Notes: generated from the letters alone by a model not told the origin. DNA of 64,000 bases from Periplaneta americana (GCF_040183065.1 NC_091127.1:25576391-25640390), one strand, 5' to 3'; shown: positions 35,073 to 46,020, counted from the stretch's first letter. Program-made: numbers and translations.

Positions 35073-35925
35073 CAGGCTTGCACAAGGTTTGCGCTCTCCG
35101 AGCCGGCTCGTGAGCGGAATGCAGATATTAGCTGCGCTCTGTATAAGGGTGGACTGGAAGAAGGGGTGATCTCGTACAAAATATACACAAAAGGAAGTAC
35201 TATTACGAGTGCTTATGAAATGAATTCCCGTTCAGTGTTTGCAAAACTATCTTGGACTATTATTAACTAATAAAGAAATTTTTATTTTAATTACAGAAGT
35301 AATATAAATTCTATAGCTACTTACATGTACAATATCATTTTGCCATATTTTCATTTATCAGTACATCAAAACGAGGTTTATGCTGTTGGCAGCTGAAAGG
35401 AACAGTAGCCTACTGATCATAATGAAACATCAGTTACAGATGTTCGATGTCTGCCTTTATTAAAGTTGATTATAGAAAACAGTTGCTCACAAATATAAAT
35501 GTTGAGCCAAACATAGCAATCATTTTCACAGCCAGCCTGTGTAGTCGTGGATATTATTGCTAATGTTTAGTCTTGTAAAACTCAACCAGGCTAGTAGTAT
35601 TATTCAAATGGTCTTTAGCCCGTAGGTTACATTGAAGATCAATAAGTTCGAGCTGTAAATCGTTAAATGTTAAATGTTATGTTCCGTCTTTTAGATTCTT
35701 CCATACTATACTGTAGCAGTGGGTAAGCAACGTGAAACAGTTACTGAGAATAGGCCTACACACTACACTTCACTAGATAACTAAGTGATCGTTTCCCTCT
35801 CCACTACCTATAGCAAGTCTTTATCATTCTGACGTATCTTCCTCTCCGTTTCGGCGAACGGTAAACACCGCTCTCCCGCTCTGAAGGAGCGCGCGCGCTC
35901 GCTGAGCGCTGTTTGTGCAGGCCTG
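35073..35925 (-). mobile_element. hAT transposon remnant with perfect 8-bp target duplication
   Basis: Ends CAGGCTTGCACAA and (complement) CAGGCCTGCACAA. The perfect 8-bp direct repeat GTATAAAT flanks it (35065-35072, 35926-35933), which is diagnostic of hAT. GC-rich subterminal regions. It keeps only a C-terminal stub of the transposase on the minus strand. Confidence 0.9.
35460..35670 (-). pseudogene. hAT transposase C-terminal (dimerisation region) pseudogene
   Basis: The minus strand reads NDLQLELIDLQCNLRAK, SLVEFYKTKH, two stops, then YPRLHRLAVKMIAMFGSTF, and after a one-base frameshift CEQLFSIIN. This is the LQ-EL-LQ ... YP-L ... FGST-CE--FS block of the hAT C-terminal region, which mediates transposase dimerisation. 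Inactive. Confidence 0.82.
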
Positions 35926-36035
35926 GTATAAATGTTTATGTATTTTGCAAGTTAATGGTTTGTGTCATTGTGTGTCATATGTATCAAGCATTCGTTGTTT
36001 TAAAGTTAATAGTGGTCTAAGACAAAGATGCAGTT

Positions 36036-36058
36036 TGTGTGTGTGTGTGTGTGTGTGT
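36036..36058. repeat. (GT)n microsatellite
   Basis: About 11 GT units. Confidence 0.95.
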
Positions 36059-36118
36059 AATTTTGAGACAGAAATAAATGGGAAATTACCTTCATGAATT
36101 AGAATAAATAGGAATAAT

Positions 36119-36790
36119 ACAATGAATATGTTACTCAAAGCTCATGACAGTATAATAATAGGGCCTTCAAGAAAAAGAAAATGAGTGCAGAAAAATGTTT
36201 TTGAATTGGGAAATGTATTAGAAAAATATGGACTTGAAATTTCAATTAATAAAACGAAAATAATGGCCTTTCAAGGAAAGTATTTTATACACCCAAAATA
36301 GTAATAAACGATATAGTACTAGAACAAGTACGGAAATTTAACTACGTAGGATGTAATATTGCTTATCAATGTAATCAAGATCTACATAATAATGTAAGTA
36401 AATTCCAGAACAATTGTGGAATAATAGCAAGAACGTTAAAAAGAAAAACAAGAAAGGAAACTAGTTTAAAATTTAATAAAACTGTGAGGATCCCAACGTT
36501 AACATATAGTTGTGAAACATGGGCGATAAATGAAAAAGAATGGATAAAATAAAAAATGAAGAAATAAGGGAAGAATTAGGCATATGTCCAATAAATGATA
36601 AAATAAAACAATACCGAGATACATGGAAAAATCATTTGCAGAGGATGGATGAAACTCGTTACCCTAAAATGACATATGATTATCAACCACATGGGATAAC
36701 AGACGTTGGAAGACCGATGAAGAGATGGAGAGAGACATGAGGCTGGGACAGGAGAAATCTCCTAATCCATGAAGAGATGATGATGATGAT
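36119..36790 (+). pseudogene. LINE ORF2 pseudogene, RT thumb to C-terminus
   Basis: Reads LEKYGLEISINKTKIMAFQG, NDIVLEQVRKFNYVGCNIAY, GIIARTLKRKTRKETSLKF, TLTYSCETWAINEKE, then after loss of some 50 bp MDKIKNEEIREELGICPIN, HLQRMDETRYPKM and GRPMKRWRET, stop. This is the region after the RT catalytic motif in a common arthropod non-LTR family. Ends in (GAT)n at 36776-36800. Confidence 0.82.
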
Positions 36791-37094
36791 GATGATGATG
36801 ATTTGTTATTTTATTAAAGTTATAATTGTAGCAAAGTAATATGATCTTATTGTTCATGTTAATTCCAATATTAAACTTCATGTACATGATTATTGTAATT
36901 TTCTTATGTGTATTAATAGTTGTTTTAATTAGTGTTATAAAGTTGAAGTAGATTTCGAATATTAGTTTGGTTTTAACCATTAAATAAGTAAATTAATCAA
37001 AAGCAATAATTAACATAACTATTATTTATTTATTTAATTTTTATGCATTCTTTTAATATGTTTATTTTATGGTTGTTTAATTATCTATTTAATA
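36791..37094. other. Unassigned AT-rich sequence
   Basis: (GAT)n tail of the LINE, then AT-rich DNA with nothing recognised. Confidence 0.45.
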
Positions 37095-37258
37095 TAGAAT
37101 AACTCTTCTCGGATTCTCAGCCAGGTGAGTTGGAGATTAGCTTCCAAGCTTTCGACGGCTAGCTCTGCCATCTTCTTCAGGGACGAAGAGCTAGCCGTCG
37201 AAAGCTTGGAAGCTAATCTCCAACTCACCTGGCTGAGAACCCGAGAAGAGTTATTCTA
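37095..37258. mobile_element. Nearly perfect palindrome of Penelope-like terminal sequence
   Basis: Arms 37095-37166 and 37187-37258 are 72 bp with one mismatch, around a 20-nt loop. On the minus strand CTGAAGA (37174-37180), GATGGC pairing with GCCGTC, then GAAA follow the hammerhead core order seen in Penelope-like ends. The flank CGCCGGGAAAGCCT (about 37267) also resembles Penelope-like sequence. This suggests inverted terminal copies of such an element. Confidence 0.6.
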
Positions 37259-37536
37259 CATCAAACGCCGGGAAAGCCTCAAGTCATACATATCTATTTA
37301 ATGATTATGCCAATATTAGTAAAATTTTAATGTACCACATGAGATATTTTGAATATATGCCTGAAAATGCCTAAATAGGTGAAAACGTTAGCAACATATC
37401 ATTAACTTAAATTAATTATTTTTATGTAGAAATATTTGTTGTTTTTTTTAATATTGATAAGTCATTCTGACTGAAACTCATTCAATAAAAGTTCTTATAT
37501 TATATTTGACTTATCTGAATAACACACTATAAATTC

Positions 37537-37777
37537 GTCGGTTTCTTGGTAAAAGTGACCAAGTCCAAAATGCAAAATTGTTGGGAAAAGGCATTTAAAG
37601 GTTTAATGATAATAAACGTTATCCAAAGACAACTGTACTTCTTTAGATGTTAGTAATAAGTTATTTTGAAGGTAAATGTACTATATTATTAGTTTTTAAT
37701 ATAAACTTATGTCTTATATTTTCATAATGCTTGGAAGCCTTGCAATGTGACTTGGTCACTTTTACCAAGAAACCGAC
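37537..37777. mobile_element. 241-bp MITE with 29-bp perfect inverted repeats
   Basis: Both ends are GTCGGTTTCTTGGTAAAAGT followed by GACCAAGTC, identical over 29 bp in inverted orientation. No TA or longer target duplication is evident. No coding. Confidence 0.82.
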
Positions 37778-37808
37778 TCAATGTTTCCTAGGATTTTTTA
37801 CATAAAAG

Positions 37809-38095
37809 TAGGAGTATTCCGACTAGTAGAAGAAGCAGTATTGGCAGAAGTATTGACAGCAATAGCAGGAGTAGTAGCAGCAGTAGTAGTATTAGTATTG
37901 GCAGGAGTAGAATAAGCATTGACAACTGTAGTATTAGGAGAAATAGAAGGTTTATTGGTAACAGTAGAAGTGCTTACAACAGTAGCAGAAATATCAGGAA
38001 CTGTAGCAAGAGTATTATTGGCGGCAGTAGGAATATTAGCAACAATGGGAGAACTAGATTAGCAGTAATGACAGGAGAAGCAACAGTAGTTATTT
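37809..38095. repeat. Degenerate AGT/AGC/ATT trinucleotide tract
   Basis: About 290 bp with strong 3-nt periodicity (AGTAGTAGCAGCAGTAGTAG and variants interleaved with ATT and GGA). It looks like an old trinucleotide array decayed by substitution. A frame in it would encode S/R/I/N-rich peptide; I do not call a gene. Confidence 0.8.
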
Positions 38096-38672
38096 TTGTA
38101 ACAGTTGTTTATTAGTTGGTTGAAATAGAACTGGGTATGATGGATTGCTTGTCGTAGTAAACACTGCTTGGAAATTGGGTTGAAGTCTAGAATTCGTCAC
38201 GATTCTTTTATTTCTGCAGAGTTTTGTGGTTTTTTTCACACGAATGCACGCGGAATGCTTCCACCGGTGGAGAAGCAGCTTTAAGAGACAAATGGAAAAA
38301 TTGTGTAGTGACACCAGACAGAGACAAACTCTGAACAGGGATTTGGAGTACATGGAACGACGGTTTTATTCCTGTTGAATATTTCAAATACTCGACGAGG
38401 GAAAAAAGTTGGAAAGTTAAAATGTTGTTGCAGTATTTAAAATATTTCGTGAATTTCCGAGCTGGAAGAATCGTTACGTCACGGGTCAATACATACACAC
38501 GTACGCACGTATATAATGCTTACGATACAAGAGGTGAATAAGTACGATCTAACAATTGAATTAGCTGTCAAGAATGAGACTGAAGTACCGCTACGAAGTT
38601 TTCAAACAATTTTGAAATAGAAATGAGAAAAACTAATTTCTCGAAGGACACTGCCTTAACGTATTCTTAGGG
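38096..38672. other. Unassigned sequence
   Basis: Overlapping minus-strand frames of 87 and 96 codons (38090-38498) have no recognisable domain. A TACACACGTACGCACG stretch lies near 38490. Confidence 0.4.
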
Positions 38673-39392
38673 CAGGCATGTCAATTGATGCCCATAGGAG
38701 CAAGCGCACGCTTTAGAGCCCAGGAGAACCTGAGCGCTTTACATCGGAAAGGAAAGAGACAGACGAAAGACGTGGTATATGCCGCTTGGTCGAGCTACAT
38801 TCAGGGATGGACAGCACTGATTCAATAGATAAAGGGAAGAGAATTTATTAAAACTGTATCCATGGTAATTTTTAGATTTGCCTGAGAAGTATAAGTGCAT
38901 TATAAGAATGTAAATTTTAATTTTAATGCTCATTTTTCACAAGTTTGATTTTTTTTATTCAAAAGAAATATATTCTCATCTTTTCGTATAGAAAAGTGAA
39001 ATTTTCATATATAGGCCTATTTATTTAGTAGCCTTACAGAATGTTTTCGTAAATCTAATATACCGTATATACGTATTACTGAAGATAGTGTATTGAAAAT
39101 TTTGAAAATATTCACATGGAAATTGTTTGTAAGGAAATTAATTAACAAAGCAACTACTGTTACATCATAAGCAAAAGATACGCGGCCATGTGTTGTAAAA
39201 ATGTCAGCTCTATAGCTTCAGCAGATTTCGAGAAAATAATTTAATATTCTGATGATAGGAAGTTGCTCACAAATATCATCTTAAAAGCATAATGCAATAG
39301 GAGTTTTGTTATGTAATATTAGTTACACTTAGGTACAGATACAGTACCTAGGTAACTTTGCTTTGTACTGTAATATTGTTTTGATTAGTTTA
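38673..39392 (+). repeat. Dispersed repeat family D, copy D1
   Basis: Starts CAGGCATGTCAATTGATGCC (hAT-like end). The whole 720 bp matches 55583-56291 inverted at high identity, both ending TTTTGATTAGTTTA. A short GTTGCTCACAAATAT resembles the complement of hAT C-terminal codons at 35.5 kb, so a hAT origin is possible. Confidence 0.75.
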
Positions 39393-39967
39393 TTGATTAC
39401 TTTTGTAAGGCTAAAGATACCATCAATATAAATTCCAACTTATCATGTCATACTCAATCTCTTTCTTTGGAATATCGCTTTCTTTATGAATGATGTGTTT
39501 CATCCACTTAATACAGTATAATATTATACTACTATGGAATTTAAGTGAATATTCCTTCTTAATTCTCTATTATGTTATTAAGATTTAAAACACAAGTGCA
39601 ATATTAAGAAATCAGTGTTACTACGTTTATTTTACAGAGAATATAGATAATATTAAACAGAAACAAGCCATATAAAAATAAGGACATAAAATTTCACGTT
39701 CCGTTTGAAGTTTGTGCACCACCGTTTTCTTAATCCAACAGGTTGCTTATTCATATACACAACCCTTTCTCTTTCCATACTTAGCACTTGGTGCCCGAGC
39801 ACGACGTCAATGTCAGAAAAATGCGCTTGTTTTGACATCACTGTCTTAAGGGATGCGGGTGTAGAGAAATGAAAAGATTCAATTTTTCTGTTAAATTAAT
39901 TACCAACAAAATTAGACCTCGTGTTTAAAACTTAACGAGACACAGATTTTTCAGAGCTTGAAGATTT
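39393..39967. other. Unassigned sequence
   Basis: A 62-codon minus-strand frame (39653-39841) has no recognisable domain. Confidence 0.45.
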
Positions 39968-40559
39968 CAGTGTGTTTCAGAAATACTTTGACAAACCTTG
40001 GGCATGTTCCTCACACCAAAACAAGAAAAACGTTCATGTAAACATATGTCCGAAAATCCTTAGTTTTTTTTAGTTATTAATGAAAGAACATAATGAAACA
40101 TCTGTTAGATATTGTCAGCTTGGTAGCAAGTGTTGCAACTTTAATCAATTCAGAAACTCATAACAAATATTCAAATGACAAATGACTGCAGTAAACAATC
40201 TCCTTGGCAACACATAGCCATCTAGGATACAATGGGTGCATCAGCGGACTTGTACCGATAACATCATTCGTTTATCTAGCAAAATGAATTATTAATATCG
40301 GTTACAAACTTAAGTTAAGTTGTTGGATTGTACCTCGAAACGAGTTGAACGTAAACTTTCATTGTTATGAGTTTCTGAATTGATTAAAGTTGCAACACTT
40401 GCTACCAAGCGTACAAAATCTAACAGATGTTTCATTATGTTGTTTCATTAATAACTAAAAAGTAAGGGTTTTCGGACATATGTTTATATGAACTTTTTTC
40501 TTGTTTTGGTGTGAGGAACATGCCCCCAAGGTTTGTCAAAGTATTTCTCAAACACCCTG
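39968..40559. mobile_element. Foldback element with about 198-bp inverted arms
   Basis: The left arm 39968-40166 and the complement of 40362-40559 agree over nearly 200 bp (TTTGACAAACCTTGG, ACATATGTCCGAAAA, AGCAAGTGTTGCAACTTTAA). The right end reads CAGGGTGTTTGAGAAATAC and the left CAGTGTGTTTCAGAAATAC. No frame of note. Confidence 0.85.
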
Positions 40560-40947
40560 TATAGGTGAATTACTTCGTGAGATTAATGTGACCCTAGTCG
40601 TTAAGAAAATTAAATTTATATTGTATTTTCTCTAAACTAAGTAGCAAATGCACTTTCAAAATCCATTCCTTTCCTCAGACGCTTAAATTTAGGCTAGACG
40701 ACACAACAATTCGTAATCGCACTTCCTTATCGATTACCCGTCATTAACCTCTCGCCTTGGTAGTGTGATGCTCATAATGAGGTATAATTTACAACTGCCT
40801 TTCCAACAATCTTCTTTCACGGCACTACTGATTACTTGACAAATAACGTACACACTTGAAATTTCATTATGAATTGCCAGTACGGATTAATTTTTGTATC
40901 TCTTTGCAATTAAGATGTTTATAAAAAGTAAAATCATAATATAATCT
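40560..40947. other. Unassigned sequence
   Basis: No recognisable feature. Confidence 0.45.
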
Positions 40948-40992
40948 CCTGGTAGAGGGGCAGAGAAGGCCTGACGGGCTTATTCTACCAGG
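40948..40992 (+). mobile_element. LINE 3'-terminal hairpin fragment
   Basis: CCTGGTAGAGGGGCAGAGAA ... CTACCAGG followed by TTAAATAAATAAATA, the same end as at 11089-11150. The inner stem is weakened (AAGGCC opposite GGGCTT). Only the extreme 3' end of the LINE is present. Confidence 0.75.
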
Positions 40993-41097
40993 TTAAATAA
41001 ATAAATACTACTACTAATATAAATAAGTAGAGTATGAGAGTATGAGAATTTGATCAAAATTATTTATATATATTTCTTAAACTATACCGTTTATAAA

Positions 41098-41711
41098 TTT
41101 ATGCTCAACCATGCCGAAATGTAGTAATTATACACCTGGTAGCAGTCCTTTAATGCATGTCATTAAAGTACACCTATTCATTAAAGTTCAGGTTTTCGAT
41201 TATTCTCGGATATGCAATCGAAAGACAACTAGAGAAACGTCACGCAGGCTGCAAATCGAATACTGTCGCAGAAGGTTATGTTCTGTTACTATAATAATTA
41301 GCGTTAATTGTAAATAATATTTAAATAAATTCAATTTGTCATCTCGTTTTTCAATGTCGAATTCAATTTCAAGGTTATATCTAGTTTAACGTTTATCTTA
41401 CTTCTAGATTATATCAAGGTCGTCGACATTCGTTGCCCGGAAAAAATCAATACTTTCGCATCTGCGCAAATCTCATAATTTACGAGATTCCACAAGGTCA
41501 ATTCGCTCCCCAGTCACATAAGAATAACATGAATACTTATGAATAACTTCAAGTTAGAAATATGGTCGAGCATAAAAAGTCGTATGAAACTTGCCTTTAA
41601 TGGCAATTAAGTCGCTCGTATGAAAATTATGAAACTCGCTTGCGCTCGTTTCATAAACATCCTCGCGTCTTAATTACTACCATTATAGGCTCGTTGCATA
41701 ATGTACTATTA
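41098..41711 (+). repeat. Dispersed repeat family C, copy C2
   Basis: From TTTATGCTCAACCATGCCG to GCATAATGTACTATTA. An uninterrupted copy with the long hairpin near its right end. Confidence 0.85.
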
Positions 41712-42230
41712 GTTACTTGTCTTACTTCGCAGGATAATAACAAATACGCCTTTTGGATGTAGTCCAAAGAGCGGAAGTTTATCTTCTCATTTTGATCCAT
41801 TGCCAGTGATTTTATTTATACATGTTTTATAACGATATTTCTATACAATAAACTACGAGTATAAACTAAAGTATCAATGGCAGATTGCTGCGAAATGTAT
41901 AAACGGTAAAATGCAGAAGTATATTTATAATTTTCAAACAGCGAATTTTTAATTTATAGGTTCCAACTCTGTCCATGTCCCTCGTACACAGTTTATGTGC
42001 CCGCTTTCATTTTTCTTTGTTTTATATTTTTGTAATGAAAGAGCAAAAACAATTCGACAGAATAGTGGGAAATCCTTTCTAATATGATTATTAGAAAATA
42101 CATTAATAGTCTACATTAACCAGAAATAAAGGGACTCTATTATCTCTTTAATTCCCTGGAAATAATGAATGACTTCAAAGTTCCACTGCACTAAATGCAC
42201 TTACTTACAAATGACTTTTAAAAAACTCTG
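41712..42230. other. Unassigned sequence
   Basis: No recognisable feature. Confidence 0.45.
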
Positions 42231-42870
42231 AGATTAATTGCCGCCTCACAAAAGCCCGCCATCTGTTCCTATCCTGAGCAAGATTAATCCAGTCTCTACC
42301 ATCATATCCTACCTCCCTCAAATCCATCTACATCACATCTACATCTCTGCCTTGCCGAACGTCGTTTTCCCTAAGGTCTTCCAACTAACACTCTATATGC
42401 ATTTCTGGATTCACCCATACGTGCTACATGCCCTGTCCATCTCAAACGTCTAGATTTAATGTTCCTATTTATGTTAGGTAAAGAATACAATGCGTGCAGT
42501 TCTGTGTTGTGTAACTTTCTCCATTCTCCTCTAACTACATCCCTCTTAGCTTCAAATATTTTCCTAAGGACCTTATTCTCAAACATCCTTAAGCTCCCTT
42601 CGTCACTCAAAGTTAGAATCCAAGTTTCACAACCCTACAGAACAACCGGTAATATAACTGTTTTATAAAGTCTAACTTTCTGGTTGTCAAAAGCATTTTC
42701 CATATTAATTCTGCGTTTAATTTCCTGTCAAGTGTCATTTATATTTGTTACTATTGGTGCAAGGTATTTGAATTTTCCATCTTTTCAAAGGATAAATTTC
42801 CAAGTTTTATATTTCCATTTCTTACTAAATTCACCATTGAAAAAATACATCTACACCGCAGTCGTATTTT
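42231..42870 (-). pseudogene. LINE ORF2 C-terminal fragment (same family as 54 kb)
   Basis: The minus strand reads NKVLRKIFEAKRDVVRGEWR, KLHNTELHALYSLP, NIKSRRLRWTGHVARMGESR, NAYRVLVGRP, then out of frame VGYDGRDWINLAQDR. This is the C-terminal domain of a non-LTR retrotransposon. The thumb region (motif like KYLG/IN) lies upstream to about 42870 with frameshifts. Inactive. Confidence 0.85.
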
Positions 42871-42909
42871 GATTGCGGTTTTCTTTTTGCTGTATTCACG
42901 TAATACCTG

Positions 42910-43027
42910 ATCAATGGCCATACCATGTTGAAAATACCGGTTGTCGTCCGATCAACGAAGTCAAGCAACATTGGGCGTGGTCAGTATTTGGATGGGTGAC
43001 CGCCTGGAAACACCACGTGCCGTTGGC
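42910..43027 (+). rRNA. 5S rRNA-like sequence (probably a retropseudogene or 5S-derived SINE head)
   Basis: About 118 nt align end to end with insect 5S rRNA: GGCCATACCATGTTGAAAA, CGGTTGTCGTCCGATCAACG, AAGTCAAGCAACATTGGGC, then GGATGGGTGACCGCCTGG, which is an intact internal box C, and CGTTGGC at the end. Changes in the 5' stem (ATCAATG for CCAACG) and elsewhere weaken terminal pairing. A single copy embedded in transposon sequence and fused to LINE codons 30 nt downstream argues against a functional gene. Confidence 0.82.
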
Positions 43028-43054
43028 GAAAGTTTTTGATAATCCGATATGCCC

Positions 43055-43495
43055 TAATTTTCTGGGGAAATGGAACCAAAATTGGAAGCGTCTTAATTTT
43101 ACAAAAGAAAGCCATTAGAATTTTATGTAAATCAAACTATCTGGAACAATGCCGGCCACTTTTCAGACAATCACGGATTTTAACAATCATTAATTTGTAT
43201 GTATATGATCTAGTACTTTACACTCGACAAAATATCGACAATTACTCATTAGTGGCCAATATACATGATCATGAAATTAGAAATAGTGAACAAATTAATA
43301 TTCCATATTGTAGATTACACAAGAGCAACACAAACTTTTTAATTATGGGATGAAATTATATAATAAGCTCCCAAGTCAATATTATAAATTAAATAGCTTC
43401 AAAGATAGATTTTACAATTGGTTATTAAATAATCCTTTTTATTCTGTTGCTGAGTTTTTCAACACAAATTTGTATGAAATTGTATTTTAATAAAT
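43055..43495 (+). pseudogene. LINE ORF2 C-terminus (CR1/Jockey-type) abutting the 5S unit
   Basis: LIFWGNGTKIGSVLILQKKA, IRILCKSNYLEQCRPLFRQS, RILTIINLYVYDLVLYTRQN, then a one-base shift near 43350 and GMKLYNKLPSQYYKLNSFKD, FYSVAEFFN. The W-G ... LQK-AIR-I ... CRPLF ... LYNKLP pattern is that of CR1/Jockey-type C-termini. The LINE sequence begins directly after the 5S unit, so the two may have been inserted as one chimeric cDNA. Confidence 0.82.
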
Positions 43496-43600
43496 AAGTT
43501 TAATTGCAATTTAGTTAGTTTTCTTTAATTCAAAAGTTTCAAATTATTTCATGTTTTCATTGTATTATTTAAATTTTACTGTTTCTTTTATTAGTGTTTT

Positions 43601-44245
43601 TAATAGTACATTATGCAACGAACCTATAATGGTAGTAATTAAGACGCGAGTATGTTTATGAATAATTTTCATACGAGCGTCTTAATTACCATTATAGGCA
43701 AGTTTCATACAACTTTTTATGCTCGACCATATTTCTAACTTGAAATTATTCATAAGTATTCATATTATTCTTATCTGACTGCGGAACGGAAGTGACCTTG
43801 TGCAATATCTCGTAAATTGTGAGATGTGCGCAGACGCGAAAGTATTGATTTTTTCCGAGGAACAAATGTCATTGACCTTGATATAATCTAGAGAGTAAAA
43901 TGAACATTAATCTTGATATAACCTGGAAATTGATTTAGACATTGAAAAACGAGATGACAAATTGAATTTATTTGAATAATATATACAATTAACGCTAATT
44001 ATTATAGTAACAGAACATAACCTTCTGCGACAGTATTGGATTTCCAGCTTCCGTGACGTTTCGCTAGTCGTCTTTCGATTGCATATCCGAGAATAATCGA
44101 TACTTGCGCTTTCATATTGCTACAATGGTGCTTTCTGATTGGTGGAAAACCTGAACTTTAATGAATAGGTGTACTTTAATGAGGTCCATTAAAGGGCTGC
44201 TACCAGGTGTATAATTACTACATTTCGGCATGGTCGAGCATAAAA
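43601..44245 (-). repeat. Dispersed repeat family C, copy C3
   Basis: TAATAGTACATTATGCAACG at the left to GGCATGGTCGAGCATAAAA at the right. The hairpin loop is shortened relative to C2. Family E begins 4 bp beyond its end. Confidence 0.83.
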
Positions 44246-44249
44246 TGTA

Positions 44250-44914
44250 TTTGTGCGAGATCGTGCGTATTTGCTTGGTTTCCGCACAAAACCAATCCGC
44301 GGTAAGTGTAAAATTCCACTTCAGTATTCCCAACCTAACACACACAACAATTTCCCTCTTCTTACCGCTTAAGCGCGACATTCATTTTACTGCTTTAGGC
44401 TTTTAATATATTATTTTTAGAGACGTTTAACATAGTAATAATTATAAATTGGAAACTTACCACTGCAATTTCACCTAAATTGCAATGTTAATTATTGTTT
44501 TCAAATATTTGCAAAAATTAAGTAAAGTCTACTACTCCACGAAACTTATTGCATTCCTGATACAAATAACATTAAGGAAGCCGTGAAAAAATCAACAAGA
44601 TTCCAGATGCCGATGTTATTACTGCAATATGTTATATAAATAATATTGTTAAAATATTAAAATGAAAAATAAATTACATAACCTTACCGTTTGTTTTAAG
44701 TTCGCATTTATAGACTGGGGGAAAAAAAGACAGACGTATATCACGGCCTGCTGGAGTATAGTAAACAAAGAAAACATTTTATAGCAACAATGTTGAAGAA
44801 AGATATTTTGGTTTTCCGAAGTTGCCTTCATTAAACAGAAACCAACATGGAGATTTCATTGCAACTAATTAGAAATTCGTCTTTCAGGTATGTAATAAAC
44901 GATCTTCGCACAAA
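44250..44914. mobile_element. Family E element, copy E1, with imperfect 8-bp target duplication
   Basis: Left end TTTGTGCGAGATCG and right end (complement) TTTGTGCGAAGATCG are inverted. AAAATGTA precedes and ATAATGTA follows (7 of 8 match). The first 500 bp match 52209-52713 at high identity. The 8-bp duplication would suit a hAT-like element, but no transposase is present. Confidence 0.65.
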
Positions 44915-44917
44915 ATA

Positions 44918-45043
44918 ATGTACGATACACGAGCGGTATGTTTGTTTTCATGTTCTTGGAAATTAAAAATCTCAACTACGTTTCGCTTTTTCAATCTTTT
45001 CCTCGAACATGAAAACGTCAACATACCGCTCTTGTAACGTATA
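44918..45043. repeat. Short inverted repeat (arms about 38 bp)
   Basis: GAGCGGTATGTTTGTTTTCA and the complement of the segment ending 45043 (GAGCGGTATGTTGACGTTTT) pair across about 50 nt. A LINE-like tail GGCTAAATAAATTGAATTGA follows at 45098-45120. Confidence 0.6.
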
Positions 45044-45435
45044 TTACTATTATATGCTTTTCAATGTATTCTGACGAAGCCTAAAACTGTATGTCTAATG
45101 GCTAAATAAATTGAATTGAATTACGTTTTTCACCGATATTAGTGCAATCGGCCATTACTATGAACAAAATATGTTGAATAGTTTAGGAGAAATCACTGTA
45201 CGCAGACAAACAGAAAGACGTTCGTAGAATTCTAATGTTGATTTTCACCTTTTTAATTTTCTGAAATTGAGTAGATGTTTCTTTAGTATCAGAATTGTAT
45301 AGGAACACTTAAAGAAATACTATACGTAGTTTTAACACATGTCTCTGGCTCACATGAAATGCAATTTCTCTTCGCTTTGATTGTCGATCTAAATGTTAAT
45401 CGGCCTGAACTTGGTTGGCATAGCAACCGTTTCTA
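45044..45435. other. Unassigned sequence with LINE-like tail near 45100
   Basis: AATGGCTAAATAAATTGAAT resembles a LINE 3' end. Otherwise nothing recognised. Confidence 0.4.
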
Positions 45436-45825
45436 TTACAGCCAGTGACAAGAGTGGATAAGCGAGGTAAAATTTATGGGGAGGAGGAGAGATTGTGGTT
45501 GCCTTGGTAATTTCGCATGAAGATGTATTTCCAACTCCCTCCCCCTATTTCTTCCCTCTCCCGGAAAAAATAAAGAGGTAAAACGAAATAAAGCAATGGC
45601 TTTCATAAAAACGCAGTTGAATAAAAATTCCATTAACTCTGCGAAAGCTATGTGTGCCATCCCTCTCGCATTGTTGTGACATGCCTCCACTATTGAGAGC
45701 CATCCGCTCGATCTGCTGCCAAGGAGAAAGTGGTAAGACAGACGGACAGCAATGAATTGCCTGCCATCCACGCTGACAGGAGACCTGGCTTCATTTGGGC
45801 ATCGTGATATTCTAGGAATTTCCAC
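45436..45825 (-). other. Unrecognised 129-codon open frame
   Basis: The frame opens MEIPRISRCPNE and ends SLIHSCHWL. It is less AT-rich than its surroundings and contains no tandem repeat. No domain, signal peptide or transmembrane segment stands out. A second overlapping frame (45690-45905) suggests chance openness. It could be a host exon or an unknown element. Confidence 0.15.
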
Positions 45826-45871
45826 CTGCTTTGGCTAAAGAAGCCATCGCACTTGCACAGTCTAGTATATA

Positions 45872-46020
45872 CAGTCGCGAAGCTCAATACGTAGTAAATA
45901 TGCAAACATTAGGTAGTTGGTCACCACTATGATCGCTTATATCGCCTCATTACATTATGCAAAATAGTACCGTCACAGTCTAATGTTTCTAGCACCCTCA
46001 AAACTCAAGCTTCGTGACTG
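45872..46020. mobile_element. 149-bp MITE, TA-flanked
   Basis: Ends CAGTCGCGAAGCT and (complement) CAGTCACGAAGCT, with TA at 45870-45871 and 46021-46022. No coding. Confidence 0.75.

Noticed and set aside
37809-38095. Serine/arginine-rich coding sequence
   Set aside because: A decayed trinucleotide repeat; composition explains the open frame and no start or domain is evident.
44250-44914. Family E as an LTR
   Set aside because: No TG...CA ends, TATA box or polyadenylation signal at suitable places; inverted ends and an 8-bp near-duplication fit a DNA element better.
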